Positions 52,855-62,559 of a stretch of 64,000 nt of DNA are shown here, one piece after another (the first letter of the stretch is position 1; each line of letters begins with the position of its first letter). Source of the DNA: Stappia stellulata (GTDB lineage Bacteria; Pseudomonadota; Alphaproteobacteria; Rhizobiales; Stappiaceae); NCBI RefSeq assembly GCF_020176715.1, contig NZ_JAIVMF010000005.1:124001-188000 (forward strand), read 5' to 3'. Position numbers and translations under genes: made by a program. The notes beneath the pieces are model-generated. The model was not told the DNA's origin. It saw only the letters and a program-made list of their open reading frames with translations, and searched no databases.

Positions 52855-52912
52855 CATGGCACCGCCGCCGCGACTGCGCGACGCGGCGGTGCCATGGACC
52901 TTTTGTGTTTTT
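52855..52912 (+). terminator. Intrinsic terminator after universal stress protein gene
   Basis: Arms CATGGCACCGCCGC (52855-52868) and GCGGCGGTGCCATG (52883-52896) pair perfectly over 14 bp. A T-rich tail (CTTTTGTGTTTTT) follows. Confidence 0.9.
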
Positions 52913-53010
52913 GAACCACGTATCCAACGGGAGGCGTTGCCGGGGAACCGGCGACAGATCGTCGGCGCAACGTCACTGCATCGCGCATTGACGGGTGAAG
53001 GATCGTTCCC

Positions 53011-55728
53011 GTGACCATTCGCAATCTCGAAGGCCTGTTTCGCCCCGCGTCGCTGGCGGTCGTCGGACCCAACCGGTTTGGCGACGAGGCGCTCGACCTT
53101 CTGCTCAACCGTCTGGCCGACAGCGGCTTCAAGGGGCCGATGACGCTTGTCGGATGCGGCAAGGAGGCGCCGGCGGCCTTTCGCACCAAACGGCGCATCG
53201 AGGATCTCGACCGCGCGCCCGACCTTCTGCTCTACGTCGGCCAGGCCAGTGATGCGGCCGCGATCATCCGCACGGCCGGTTCTGCTGGAACGCGCGCCGC
53301 GGTCGCGCTTGCCGGCGGCTACGACCGCTGGAGCGACGAGGACGTGCGCGCGGCGCTCGCCGCCGCCCGTCCCAACACGCTGCGCCTGCTCGGCCCCGGA
53401 AGTCTCGGCATTGCCGCGCCCGGCGCGAATGTGGCCGCGCATCTGGGCGCCACCGATGCGCAGGGCGGCGACCTTGCCTTCATCGCCCGCTCCGGCACGA
53501 TCGTGAATGCCACGCTGTCCTGGGCGGCCTCCAACCGGATCGGTTTTTCCGGCGCCGTGTCGCTTGGCCAGCGCACCGATATCGACGTGTCCGACCTGCT
53601 CGACTGGTTTGCCCTCGACTACAAGACGCGCGCGATCCTGGTGCATCTGGAGACCATCGCCAATCCGCGCAAGTTCCTCTCCGCCGCCCGCGCCGCGGCC
53701 CGCTCCAAGCCAGTGATCGTGCTGCGCTCCGGGGCAAGTCGCGAGGTCCGGGGCGAGGGAAGGACCCATGCCGGTCGCATCGCCGCGCCCGACGCCGTGT
53801 TCGATGCGGCGCTTGCGCGCGCGGGCGTTCTGCGGATCGACGACATCGACGAAATGTTCGAGGCGGCCGAGACCGTGACCCGGGTCAAGCCGGTGAACGG
53901 CCGGCGCCTCGCCATCGTCGCCACCGGGGGGAGCCTGTCGATGATCGCCGCCGATCAGTTGCAACGCCAGGGCGGCACGCTGGCGCGGCCCGGTCCCGAC
54001 ACCCAGGCGGCGCTGGAGGGCCTGCAACGGCCCGGCGTGAGCCACGTCAACCCGCTGACCCTGCATGAGACGGCGCCGGCGGAGGCCTATGCGCGGGCGG
54101 TTTCGACCCTGCTCGACGACAAGGCCGCCGACGCGGTGCTCGCGGTTGTCGCGCCGTCGGCCTTCTCGCCGGTCGCCGTCATCGCCGAGGCGCTTGCGCA
54201 TGCCCATGGCGCGCGCGGTCACGCCCATGGCTACGGCAGCAAGAAGCCGTTGCTGGTCGCCCTTGCCGCCGGTGCGCCGCTTCCCCGCCAGGCGCTGGAT
54301 GCCGCCCGCGTTCCCACCCATGCCAGCGCCTTCGATGCGGTGCGCGCCTTCATGCATCTGGTGCGCTACGCGGAAGGTCGCGAGATGCTGATGGCGGCCC
54401 CGCCCAGCCTGCCTGCGGATTTCTCGCCCGATGTCGACACCGCCCGCGCCGTGGTGCGCGCCGCGCTCGACCAGTCCCGGAGCTGGCTCACGCCGGAAGA
54501 GATTTCTATCGTGCTCGATGCCTATGGCATCCGGCAGGTGCCGACGCGGCTGGCTGCCGACCCGCAGGAGGCCGGACGGATCGCCGACGCGATCCTGGGC
54601 GAGGGCACGCGGGTGGCGCTCAAACTGGTGTCGCCCGACCTGCCGTTCAAGTCGGATTTCGGCGGCGTGCTTCTTGATCTCGCCACCCGCGAGGCGGTGG
54701 AAGACGCGGCCCGCGCGCTCGGCGAGCGGGTGCGGCGCGACCATCCCCATGCTCAGATTTCCGGCTTCGCGCTGCAGCCGATGCTGACGCGGGCGCAGGG
54801 GCAGGAGCTCTTCGCCGGGCTCGCCGACGATCCGACCTTCGGCTCCGTGCTTGTTTTCGGACATGGCGGCACGGGGGTGGAGATCATCGGCGACGTGGCG
54901 CTGGCGCTGCCGCCGCTCGATCTCAATCTCGCCCAGGCGCTGATCCGCCAGACGCGGGTGAGCCGGCTGCTTTCCGGATTCCGCAATCTTCCGGCCGCCG
55001 ATATGGACGCCATCGCGCTGACGCTGGTAAAACTCGCGCAGATCGCCGTCGACCTGCCGGAAATCCTCGAGCTCGACATCAACCCGCTGGTGGCGGACCG
55101 CTTCGGGGTCTGCGCCCTCGATGCCCGCATCGCGGTGGCCGAACCGGCGACCCATGCGGGCCGGCGAGGCACGTCGCGGCTCGCCATCGCGCCCTATCCC
55201 AAGGAGTGGGAGCGCACGCTGGAGCTGAAGGACGGGTCCACGGTGCGGGTTGCGCCGGTGCGCCCGGAGGACGAGGACCGCTACCGCGCGTTTTTCGAGA
55301 CCGTGTCGCCGGAAGACCTGCGTTTGCGCTTCTTTGCGCCGGTCAAGGAGTTCAATCACGCCTTCATGGCGCGTCTCGTCCAGCTCGATTATTCGCGCGC
55401 CATGGCCTTCGCCGCGACCGATCCCGAGACCGGGAAGATCCTCGGCGTGGTGCGGCTGCATGCGGATCCCGACCACCGCAGCGGCGAATACGCCATCCTG
55501 GTGCAGTCGCGCCTCAAGGGGATCGGGCTCGGCTGGGCCTTGATGCAGTTGATCATCGACTATGCGGCGGCCGACGGCATCGAGACCATCAAGGGCGAGG
55601 TGCTGAAGGAGAACACGACGATGCTGGCCATGTGTCAGGCGCTCGGCTTCTCCGTGCGCTCCGCGCCCGACGACGACGCCATCGCCGAGGTCACCTTGCC
55701 GGTGACGGCCGCGCCGGCGACGCCGTAG
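53011..55728 (+). CDS. Pat-like fusion: NDP-forming acyl-CoA synthetase domains plus GNAT acetyltransferase
   Basis: A 905-residue fusion. Residues about 1-450 resemble the CoA-binding and ligase-CoA domains of acetyl-CoA synthetase (ADP-forming) alpha subunits; 470-700 is an ATP-grasp_5 domain (LVFGHGGTGVEIIGDVALALPPLD). The GNAT domain starts near 732 (RVAPVRPEDEDRYRAFFE) with the acetyl-CoA loop QSRLKGIGLGWALM. This is the layout of the Pat/YfiQ (PatZ) lysine acetyltransferases that modify and switch off acetyl-CoA synthetase. The YfiQ order (synthetase first, GNAT last) is followed exactly. In YfiQ the synthetase part is inactive; whether it is here cannot be judged. GTG start after GAAGGATC. 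Confidence 0.86.
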   Translation: MTIRNLEGLFRPASLAVVGPNRFGDEALDLLLNRLADSGFKGPMTLVGCGKEAPAAFRTKRRIEDLDRAPDLLLYVGQASDAAAIIRTAGSAGTRAAVALAGGYDRWSDEDVRAALAAARPNTLRLLGPGSLGIAAPGANVAAHLGATDAQGGDLAFIARSGTIVNATLSWAASNRIGFSGAVSLGQRTDIDVSDLLDWFALDYKTRAILVHLETIANPRKFLSAARAAARSKPVIVLRSGASREVRGEGRTHAGRIAAPDAVFDAALARAGVLRIDDIDEMFEAAETVTRVKPVNGRRLAIVATGGSLSMIAADQLQRQGGTLARPGPDTQAALEGLQRPGVSHVNPLTLHETAPAEAYARAVSTLLDDKAADAVLAVVAPSAFSPVAVIAEALAHAHGARGHAHGYGSKKPLLVALAAGAPLPRQALDAARVPTHASAFDAVRAFMHLVRYAEGREMLMAAPPSLPADFSPDVDTARAVVRAALDQSRSWLTPEEISIVLDAYGIRQVPTRLAADPQEAGRIADAILGEGTRVALKLVSPDLPFKSDFGGVLLDLATREAVEDAARALGERVRRDHPHAQISGFALQPMLTRAQGQELFAGLADDPTFGSVLVFGHGGTGVEIIGDVALALPPLDLNLAQALIRQTRVSRLLSGFRNLPAADMDAIALTLVKLAQIAVDLPEILELDINPLVADRFGVCALDARIAVAEPATHAGRRGTSRLAIAPYPKEWERTLELKDGSTVRVAPVRPEDEDRYRAFFETVSPEDLRLRFFAPVKEFNHAFMARLVQLDYSRAMAFAATDPETGKILGVVRLHADPDHRSGEYAILVQSRLKGIGLGWALMQLIIDYAAADGIETIKGEVLKENTTMLAMCQALGFSVRSAPDDDAIAEVTLPVTAAPATP

Positions 55729-56024
55729 CCGGCGGCGGAATGAACCGCTCCCGACATGACGGTGAAACGGGCGGCTGGAATCGATGCAATGCGTCAGGCC
55801 GTGCCGAACGGTGAGCGCAGAAAGCAGTGCGTGCGGGCCGAGCCAAGCGTCATGCGCGAAGACATGGCGCGTCAGCCTCGCGAAAGCGAGCCGGAAGACT
55901 GGGCCGTCCGACTTGTCGCTGCGCGCCGCGCGGATCGGTGCCGGCGCGGCTCAGTCCCCGCTTGCGTCAGGCGTCAGCCGCCCGCAGATGCACCGTCGGG
56001 TCGGGATCCGCCCGGCGCCCGGCG
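55729..56024. other. 296-bp intergenic region
   Basis: Between convergent genes. No gene, terminator hairpin with T tract, or operator was recognised; open frames here have no support. Confidence 0.35.
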
Positions 56025-56504
56025 TCAGGTCTCGCGAATCGGCAGGGCGACCGTGTGTTTGACGGTATGCACCACGATGCGGGATTGCACGTCGGAGACC
56101 AGCGTGTTGTCGAGGAGCTTCAGCCGCAGAAAGTCGTCATAGGCCTTGATGTCGGTCGCGACCACCTTGATCAGATAGTCGACCGCGCCGGTGATTCTCT
56201 CGCAGATCACGACTTCCGGCCAGCGGTCGACCAGCTTGTCGAAGGTCTCCATGTTGTCGCGGCTCGGCACGCCCAGCTTGACGAAGGCATAGGCGACGAA
56301 GCCCAGGCCCACCGCCTCGCGGTCGACCACCGCCACCACCTGGCGGATGATGCCGTTTTCCTTCAGCTTCTTGATGCGCCGCCAGCAGGGCGTCTGGCTC
56401 ATGCCGGCTTCGCGCGCGATTTCGGCGATCGACAGCGACGCGTCGCGCTGGAGAATTTGCAGGACCCGGATATCCGACGGATCGAGAAGACTTTTTTCGC
56501 TCAT
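56025..56504 (-). CDS. Lrp/AsnC-family transcriptional regulator
   Basis: A 159-residue regulator. The helix-turn-helix is in DASLSIAEIAREAGMSQTPCWRRIKKL (residues about 22-48), and the RAM ligand domain follows from about residue 70. It is divergent from the indolepyruvate oxidoreductase gene 158 bases away, so it probably controls that gene in response to aromatic amino acids; many Lrp-like regulators also repress themselves. The spacer is AT-rich at its regulator end (CAATATTGCCATTATTG), typical of Lrp sites. Confidence 0.9.
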   Translation of the reverse strand: MSEKSLLDPSDIRVLQILQRDASLSIAEIAREAGMSQTPCWRRIKKLKENGIIRQVVAVVDREAVGLGFVAYAFVKLGVPSRDNMETFDKLVDRWPEVVICERITGAVDYLIKVVATDIKAYDDFLRLKLLDNTLVSDVQSRIVVHTVKHTVALPIRET

Positions 56505-56661
56505 ATCACCCTTTGGGGAACAATATTGCCATTATTGCGGAAGTTTCCGGCAGGTTAGCACAGAATTGGACTGCCAAAAGGACGATATTGGACGGCATGT
56601 GAACACCGGGGCGCGTGCGGCCGACATCCGGCCCGCGCCCGACGGATGAGGAGGCCGTCCC

Positions 56662-59600
56662 ATGAACGTTATCGCCAGAACCGTTTCCCTCGATGACAAA
56701 TATGTCTCCACGCGCGGCCAGGTGTATCTGACCGGCATCCAGGCGCTGGTGCGGCTGCCGCTCGATCAGGCCCGCCTCGACGCGGAGGCCGGGCTGAAGA
56801 CGGGAGGCTTCATTTCCGGCTATCGCGGATCGCCGCTCGCCGGCTACGACACCGAACTGATGCGCGCCCGGCGGCATACGCAGGCGTCGAACATCGTCTT
56901 CAAGCCGGGCGTGAACGAGGAGCTCGGCGCCACCGCGGTCTGGGGCACGCAGAAGGTCGGCCAGCACGGCAAGGGCAGCGATTACGACGGTGTCTTCGGC
57001 ATCTGGTACGGCAAGGCGCCCGGCGTCGACCGCGCCGGCGACGTCCTGCGGCAGGCCAACGCCAGCGGCACGGCCGTGCATGGCGGCGTTCTGGCGCTTG
57101 CCGGCGACGATCATCTCGCCAAGTCCTCGATCCTGCCGGCGCAGTCGGAGTTCTTCTTCGAACACGTCGAAATGCCGGTGCTCAACCCGTCCGACATTCA
57201 GGAAGTGCTGGACTTCGGCTTGCACGGCATCGCCATGTCGCGGTTTTCCGGGCTGTGGAGCGCGATGATCTGTCTGGCCGACACGATGGACGCCTCGGCG
57301 ACGATTTCCGTCGACCCGCGCCGGCTTTCCTTCGCCCGGCCGCCGGAGCGCGATCCGCGCGCCGATGACGAATTGAACCGCGTGCTGCTGCTCGGCAACC
57401 GGCTGGAGACCGAACGGCTGCTGCGCGACATCCGCGTTCCCGCCGCCCAGGCCTATGTGCGGGCGAACGGACTGGACCGGGTGGCCTTCGGCGCCAACAA
57501 GCCGCGCATCGGTATCGTTGCCACCGGCAAGGCCTATCGCGACCTGCGCCAGGCCTTCGACATGATCGGCATCGACGAGGCCCGGGCCCGCGACATCGGT
57601 CTTGCGATCTACAAGGTGGCGATGCCCTGGCCGCTGGAGCCGCAGGGGATCGCCGATTTCGCGCGGGGGCTGGAGCGGCTTCTGGTGGTGGAGCACAAGC
57701 GCGCCTTCCTGGAACCGCAGATCAAGGAAATCGCCTACGGCTGGCCGGAGCGGATGCGTCCGCAGATCTGGGGCAAGCGCACGCCCGACGGTGCGCCGCT
57801 TCTCTCCGACGTGCTGGAACTGGCGGTTGCCGAAATCATTCCCGCGCTGCTCAGTTATCTGCCCTCAGACCTCGTCAACGAGGAGATGCGCGCTGTTGCC
57901 GACCGGATGAACCGGCAGGTGATGTGGTCGCAGGGCCATGCGGAACGCGCCGCGCGGGTGCCGTATTTCTGCTCCGGCTGTCCGCATTCCACCTCCACCG
58001 TCGTGCCAGAAGGCGCCAGGGCATTGCCGGGCATCGGCTGCCACGCCATGACGGAGGTCGCTGGCCGGACCACCGACGGCCAGATCGCCATGGGCGGCGA
58101 GGGCGTGCTCTGGGTCGGGCAATCGCCGTTTGCCAAGGACACCCATGTCTTCGCCAATGTCGGCGATGGCACTTACTTTCACTCCGCGATCCTGGCGATC
58201 CGCCAGGCCGTCGCCTCGAAGGTGTCGATCACCTACAAGATCCTGTTCAATGATGCGGTCGCCATGACCGGCGGTCAGCCGCATGACGGCACGCTCACCG
58301 TTCCGCAGATCACCCGCCAGCTTGAGGCGGAGGGCGTCGAACGGGTCGTGGTCGTCAGCGAGGAGCCGGACGCCTATCTGGGGCGGTCCGATCTCGCGCC
58401 GGGAACCGACGCGCGCCATCGCGACGACCTGATGGAGGTCCAGACCGAGCTTCAGGCGATTTCGGGCGTGACCGCGCTGATCTTCGACCAGACCTGTGCC
58501 GCGGAAAAGCGCCGGCGGCGCAAGCGCGGGTCCTTCCCCGATCCGGACCGGCGTCTTTTCATCAACGACCGCGTCTGCGAGGGCTGCGGCGATTGTTCGG
58601 TGCAGTCCAACTGCCTGTCGGTGGAACCGCTTTCCACCTCCTTCGGCGAAAAGCGGCGCATCAACCAGTCGTCCTGCAACAAGGACTTCTCCTGCGTGAA
58701 AGGCTTCTGCCCCTCCTTCGTCTTCGTGGAAGGCGCGGAGCTGCGCAAGGCGGACGGGCAGGGCATCGATATCGACGCGCTGGTTGCCGGGCTGGCGCCC
58801 GCACCGGTCGCGGGTCTTGAGACGACGCTCAATGTGCTGATCGGCGGGATCGGCGGCGCGGGCGTGACGACCACCGCCGCCGTGCTTGCCATGGCCGCCC
58901 ATGTGGACGGCAAGCAGGCCTCGACCCTCGACATGACCGGTCTTGCGCAAAAGGGCGGACCGGTGACCTCGCACATCCGCTTCGCGCGAGCCGACAGCAC
59001 CATCGAGGGCCCGCGTATCCCGACCGCCAGCCTCGACGTGCTGATCGCCTCCGACATGGTGGTTGCGACCAACGCCGAGCAGCTTGCCCTGATCGATCGC
59101 CAGAAGACCGCCGGCTTCGCCAACTCGCGGGTCGCGCCGACGGCCGAATTCGTCATGAAGCAGACGCTCTCCTTCGACGAGGCGCGCATGCGCAAGACGC
59201 TGGAGGAGGCCTGCCCGCTGTTTCATGCGCATGACGTCGCCGGCGTGGCCGAGGCGGTCCTTGGGGATGCGATCTTCGCCAATATGATGCTGGTCGGCAT
59301 GGCGCATCAGGCCGGCCGCCTGCCGCTCGCCACCGACGCGCTGGAAGCCGCGATCCGGCTGAACGGCGCGGCGGTCGACAAGAACCTTGCAGCCTTCCGC
59401 GCCGGGCGCGTTTTGGCCGAAACGCCGGAGGCGCTGCTGGCCGCGCTGCCGTCGCCGGATGCGGACGCCAGGGCCGAGGATATGGATCTCGGCGACCGGA
59501 TCGCCTTTCTCGCACGCGAATTGACCGCCTATCAGGACGAGGCCTATGCGCGGACCTTCCTCGCCGCCATCGACACGGTGCGCGCGGCGGACGAGGCGAG

Positions 59601-60156
59601 GGGTTCCGGCACCATGCGCCTGACCCGCACGGCTGCCGACATGCTCTACAAGGTCATGGCCTACAAGGACGAATACGAGGTGGCGCGGCTTTATTCCGAT
59701 CCGGCGTTCAAGGCAAAGCTCGAGACGCAATTCGCCGATCCGCGCAAGCTGAAGGTCATGCTGGCGCCGCCGCTGATCTCCCGCGAGGCCGACCCCAAGA
59801 CCGGACGGCCGAAGAAGATCGCCTTCGGGCCGTGGATCTTCACGGCCTTCGGCTTGCTTTCCCGGCTGAAGCGCCTGCGCGGCGGGGTGTTCGACATCTT
59901 CGGACGGACGGCGGAACGCAAGGCCGAGCGGGCGCTCGTCGCAAGCTACCTGGCGGATCTCGAGCGGATCGCGGCAACGGTCGGGGAGGCCGACTACGGT
60001 CTTTTGGTCGAGATCGCGCGGGTGCCGGATCTTGTGCGCGGTTTCGGACCGGTCAAGGAGGCGAACCTGCGCAAGGCGGCAGCGAAGCGCGAGCAGCTGC
60101 TGGCCCGGCTCGGGGCGAACAGGCCGGAAGGCCCCGCGATGGAAGCAGCGGAATAG
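56662..60156 (+). CDS. Indolepyruvate:ferredoxin oxidoreductase family protein (IorA-IorB fusion)
   Basis: A 1164-residue TPP- and Fe-S-dependent 2-oxoacid oxidoreductase. It converts aryl pyruvates from aromatic amino acid transamination to acyl-CoA, passing electrons to ferredoxin. The N-terminal part (GYRGSPLAGYDTELMRA, residues 52-69) is the pyrimidine-binding domain; the PP domain follows (GIGCHAM, VFANVGDGTYFH). A 4Fe-4S pair lies at about 637-690 (VCEGCGDCSVQSNC and SCVKGFCP), and the gamma domain starts at GGIGGAGVTTTAAVLAMAAH near 729. Members of this full-length bacterial fusion also serve in phenylacetate or branched-chain acid catabolism. ATG 56662 with GAGGAGG upstream. Confidence 0.9.
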   Translation: MNVIARTVSLDDKYVSTRGQVYLTGIQALVRLPLDQARLDAEAGLKTGGFISGYRGSPLAGYDTELMRARRHTQASNIVFKPGVNEELGATAVWGTQKVGQHGKGSDYDGVFGIWYGKAPGVDRAGDVLRQANASGTAVHGGVLALAGDDHLAKSSILPAQSEFFFEHVEMPVLNPSDIQEVLDFGLHGIAMSRFSGLWSAMICLADTMDASATISVDPRRLSFARPPERDPRADDELNRVLLLGNRLETERLLRDIRVPAAQAYVRANGLDRVAFGANKPRIGIVATGKAYRDLRQAFDMIGIDEARARDIGLAIYKVAMPWPLEPQGIADFARGLERLLVVEHKRAFLEPQIKEIAYGWPERMRPQIWGKRTPDGAPLLSDVLELAVAEIIPALLSYLPSDLVNEEMRAVADRMNRQVMWSQGHAERAARVPYFCSGCPHSTSTVVPEGARALPGIGCHAMTEVAGRTTDGQIAMGGEGVLWVGQSPFAKDTHVFANVGDGTYFHSAILAIRQAVASKVSITYKILFNDAVAMTGGQPHDGTLTVPQITRQLEAEGVERVVVVSEEPDAYLGRSDLAPGTDARHRDDLMEVQTELQAISGVTALIFDQTCAAEKRRRRKRGSFPDPDRRLFINDRVCEGCGDCSVQSNCLSVEPLSTSFGEKRRINQSSCNKDFSCVKGFCPSFVFVEGAELRKADGQGIDIDALVAGLAPAPVAGLETTLNVLIGGIGGAGVTTTAAVLAMAAHVDGKQASTLDMTGLAQKGGPVTSHIRFARADSTIEGPRIPTASLDVLIASDMVVATNAEQLALIDRQKTAGFANSRVAPTAEFVMKQTLSFDEARMRKTLEEACPLFHAHDVAGVAEAVLGDAIFANMMLVGMAHQAGRLPLATDALEAAIRLNGAAVDKNLAAFRAGRVLAETPEALLAALPSPDADARAEDMDLGDRIAFLARELTAYQDEAYARTFLAAIDTVRAADEARGSGTMRLTRTAADMLYKVMAYKDEYEVARLYSDPAFKAKLETQFADPRKLKVMLAPPLISREADPKTGRPKKIAFGPWIFTAFGLLSRLKRLRGGVFDIFGRTAERKAERALVASYLADLERIAATVGEADYGLLVEIARVPDLVRGFGPVKEANLRKAAAKREQLLARLGANRPEGPAMEAAE

Positions 60157-60168
60157 GCGCTGTCGGGT

Positions 60169-61176
60169 TCAGCCGAAGCGTGAACCCCAGGTCGGGAGCC
60201 TGTCTCCCGGCGCGGGGGAGGCGGCATGAACGCCGCGCGCAATCGCCCGGCTCATGACGGAGGCCGCCGCCGCACCGGCGGCGATGCCGTCCGCGAGCGG
60301 GTCGCTTTGCGGGATGCGGGCGGTGGAAAGCGCGAAGACCAGATCGCCGTCAAGCGCCGTATGCGCCGGCCAGAGCGCGCGGGCGAAGCCGTCATGCGCC
60401 ATCACCGCGAGGCGTTGCAGCTCCGCCTTGGTCATCGCCAGGTCGGTCGCGACGATCGCGATTGTGGTGTTGGCGCCCTCTTTGAGGCCGTCGAGCTTGG
60501 TGCGCGGTACGTCGAAGCGTCCGCTTGCGGAGGACGGCAGGCCGAGGCCGCCGAATTCCGCGTCCCGCTCGAAGGGGGCCGCCCAGAAATGGGCCGTGTC
60601 GCCCATGGTCGCCGAGCCGAGCGCGTTGACCGCGACGAGGGCTGCGACGGTCGCGCCGTTTTCAAGCCGCAGGGAGGCGGAGCCGAGCCCGCCCTTGAGG
60701 GTCGCCGTCGTCGCGCCCGTGCCGGCGCCCACCGATCCCAGGTCGAAATCGCGGGCGGCCGCGCGCACCGCCTGGCGCCCGAGCGCGCCATAGGGGTTGT
60801 CGTCGCCCCAAACCTTGTCGCCGCCGTTTGCCAGATCGAAGAGGATCGCGCTCGGCACGATGGGCACGCGCACGTCGCCCACCGCAAAGCCCCGGCCCAT
60901 CTTCGCCAGTTCCATCTGCACGCCCGAGCCCGCGTCGAGGCCGAAGGCCGAGCCGCCGGACAGCACCAGCGCGTCGACTTTTTCCACCGTGAAGCGCGGG
61001 TCGAGCAGGGCGGCCTCGCGCGTGCCCGGCGCGCCGCCGTGGATCGCGATGGAGGCGGTCGCCGGCTCGTCCGGCAGGCAGACGGTAACGCCCGATTTCA
61101 GCCGCGCGTCCTGCGCATTGCCGACCCTGAGGCCCGGCACGTCTGTGAGAAGATTGAGGAGATTGGGCATCGGCAA
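60169..61176 (-). CDS. P1-family (DmpA-type) aminopeptidase
   Basis: Member of peptidase family S58, 335 residues, N-terminal-nucleophile fold that self-cleaves before an internal residue. The likely cleavage site lies in LKGGLGSASLRL, where Ser follows Gly (the family nucleophile). Other family blocks are GGSAFGLDAGSGV and GRGFAVG. Members remove N-terminal residues from peptides or act as beta-aminopeptidases or amidases; the substrate is unknown. It is cotranscribed with the flavin reductase gene (four-base gap), which starts upstream of it. ATG at 61176 or 61170. Confidence 0.85.
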   Translation of the reverse strand: MPMPNLLNLLTDVPGLRVGNAQDARLKSGVTVCLPDEPATASIAIHGGAPGTREAALLDPRFTVEKVDALVLSGGSAFGLDAGSGVQMELAKMGRGFAVGDVRVPIVPSAILFDLANGGDKVWGDDNPYGALGRQAVRAAARDFDLGSVGAGTGATTATLKGGLGSASLRLENGATVAALVAVNALGSATMGDTAHFWAAPFERDAEFGGLGLPSSASGRFDVPRTKLDGLKEGANTTIAIVATDLAMTKAELQRLAVMAHDGFARALWPAHTALDGDLVFALSTARIPQSDPLADGIAAGAAAASVMSRAIARGVHAASPAPGDRLPTWGSRFG

Positions 61177-61180
61177 GCGG

Positions 61181-61720
61181 TCAGATGCGGTGGTAGGCGC
61201 GGTCGAGATAGATCAGCGCCGGGCCGCGTTCACCGAGCGACAGGGCGACGATCTCGCCGAAGATGACGGAATGGGTCCCGACCTCGGAGATCTCCGTCAC
61301 CCGGCAGTCGAGCGCGACGCGGGCGGTGGAGAGAACCGGCGCGCCGGTTGCCAGCGTTTGCCATTCGGCAAGCGAGAAGCGGTCCTCGGTCGGAAGGTCG
61401 CCCTTGCCGGCGAAGGCATTGGACAGATCCTCCGCATGGGCGGGCAGGGTGTTGATCGCGAAGACGCCGTTCGTCTTGATCGAGGCGTTGATGCGGGCCT
61501 GACGGTTGACGCAGACCAGCACCGTCGGCGGGGCGTCGGAGACCGAGGTCACCGCCGAGACGGTCGTTCCGAAGCGTCCGCCGCTTCCCGCGGTCGTTGC
61601 GATATGGACGGCGGACCCGAGCCGGCTCATGGCCTCGCGGAAGGCGCGGGCGTCGACCGGTGGGCCGTGTGGCGGCGTCGCCGGTTGTCCGTTGCTGCCG
61701 CTCGCGGGGCTCATAGTCAT
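61181..61720 (-). CDS. Flavin reductase family protein (RutF/HpaC-like)
   Basis: FMN/FAD reductase of 179 residues that supplies reduced flavin to a monooxygenase partner. The split-barrel motif FGTTVSAVTSVSDAPPTVLV (residues about 51-70) is diagnostic; INTLPAHAEDLSNAFAG and the C-terminal HSVIFGEIVALSL follow. AAAGGACC precedes the ATG at 61720. No monooxygenase is adjacent, so the partner is unknown. First gene of a two-gene operon with the P1 peptidase. Confidence 0.87.
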   Translation of the reverse strand: MTMSPASGSNGQPATPPHGPPVDARAFREAMSRLGSAVHIATTAGSGGRFGTTVSAVTSVSDAPPTVLVCVNRQARINASIKTNGVFAINTLPAHAEDLSNAFAGKGDLPTEDRFSLAEWQTLATGAPVLSTARVALDCRVTEISEVGTHSVIFGEIVALSLGERGPALIYLDRAYHRI

Positions 61721-61938
61721 GTGGTCCTTTCCGCTGCTTCACCGCCTCATGCCGGCGAGGGGTACCCTATCGCGATCCTCTTTCAAATACGTTTCCCAGC
61801 CCCGGCGGTTCATATCGGGCCGCAAATCACGCCGGCCCGGCCCCGCTAACCATAGAATCACTTCGCCTGCCTGGGGCCATTCATTCGCTGTCTGCGGTCG
61901 CGTAAACTCTTTGGTAACGATTGGGGGGAGCGTCTGGC

Positions 61939-62457
61939 ATGCGCAAGATGATTTGGGTTCTGGTGGCCATCTATGCGGCGATCGGGCTGGTGCTGTGGTC
62001 GGCGCCGTCCTTCGCCGCGCCCGAGGTCGTCGCCTTTTCCGATGCCCGCTTCGCGCCCGGCACCATCGTCGTGAAAAACCGCGAGCGCCGGCTCTATCTC
62101 GTGCAGCGCGGCGGGGTGGCGCTGCGCTATCCGGTGGCCGTCGGCAAGCGCGGTAAGGTCTGGGTCGGCCGCACCTATATCAACGGCATGCACGTCAAAC
62201 CGGCCTGGTCGCCGCCGGCGGAGGTGAAACGCGATCTGCCGCATCTGCCGGCCGTGATCGCCGGCGGGGCGCCGAACAATCCGATGGGCGTCGCGGCAAT
62301 GACGCTCGCCGGTGGCGAATACGCGATCCATGGCACCAATCGTCCGGGCTCCATCGGACGTGCCGTCTCCTATGGCTGCATCCGCATGCAGAACCGCGAC
62401 ATCGCCGATCTCTTCGCCCGCGTGCGCGTGCGCACACCCGTCATCGCGATCAACTGA
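61939..62457 (+). CDS. L,D-transpeptidase (YkuD domain)
   Basis: Secreted peptidoglycan cross-linking enzyme of 172 residues. The signal peptide (IYAAIGLVLWSAPSFA-A) is followed by a YkuD domain from about residue 40 (ARFAPGTIVVKNRERRLYLV). The catalytic block HGTNRPGSIGRAVSYGCIRM contains the nucleophile Cys and conserved His and Arg. It would form 3-3 cross-links or attach lipoproteins. The strong GGGGGGAG precedes ATG 61939; an in-frame TTG at 61921 would overlap it. The small size with little beyond the catalytic domain is usual in Hyphomicrobiales, which carry many copies. Confidence 0.9.
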   Translation: MRKMIWVLVAIYAAIGLVLWSAPSFAAPEVVAFSDARFAPGTIVVKNRERRLYLVQRGGVALRYPVAVGKRGKVWVGRTYINGMHVKPAWSPPAEVKRDLPHLPAVIAGGAPNNPMGVAAMTLAGGEYAIHGTNRPGSIGRAVSYGCIRMQNRDIADLFARVRVRTPVIAIN

Positions 62458-62505
62458 GAGCGGCGCGAAAGGGCCCCCGCCCGTCTAAGCGATCCTGCGT
62501 ATTCA

Positions 62506-62527
62506 AATATTCGTACATTAGAATATT
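62506..62527. promoter_or_regulatory. Perfect inverted repeat upstream of YeeE/YedE pair
   Basis: AATATTC (62506-62512) and GAATATT (62521-62527) are separated by eight bases, 32 bases before the first gene. The AT-rich dyad resembles sites of ArsR-family persulfide sensors (BigR/SqrR type), which commonly control YeeE/YedE genes. TTGACG at 62529 might be a -35. No regulator gene is in view. Confidence 0.62.
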
Positions 62528-62559
62528 ATTGACGAACCAAATCCGCTAGGGAGTTCGTC

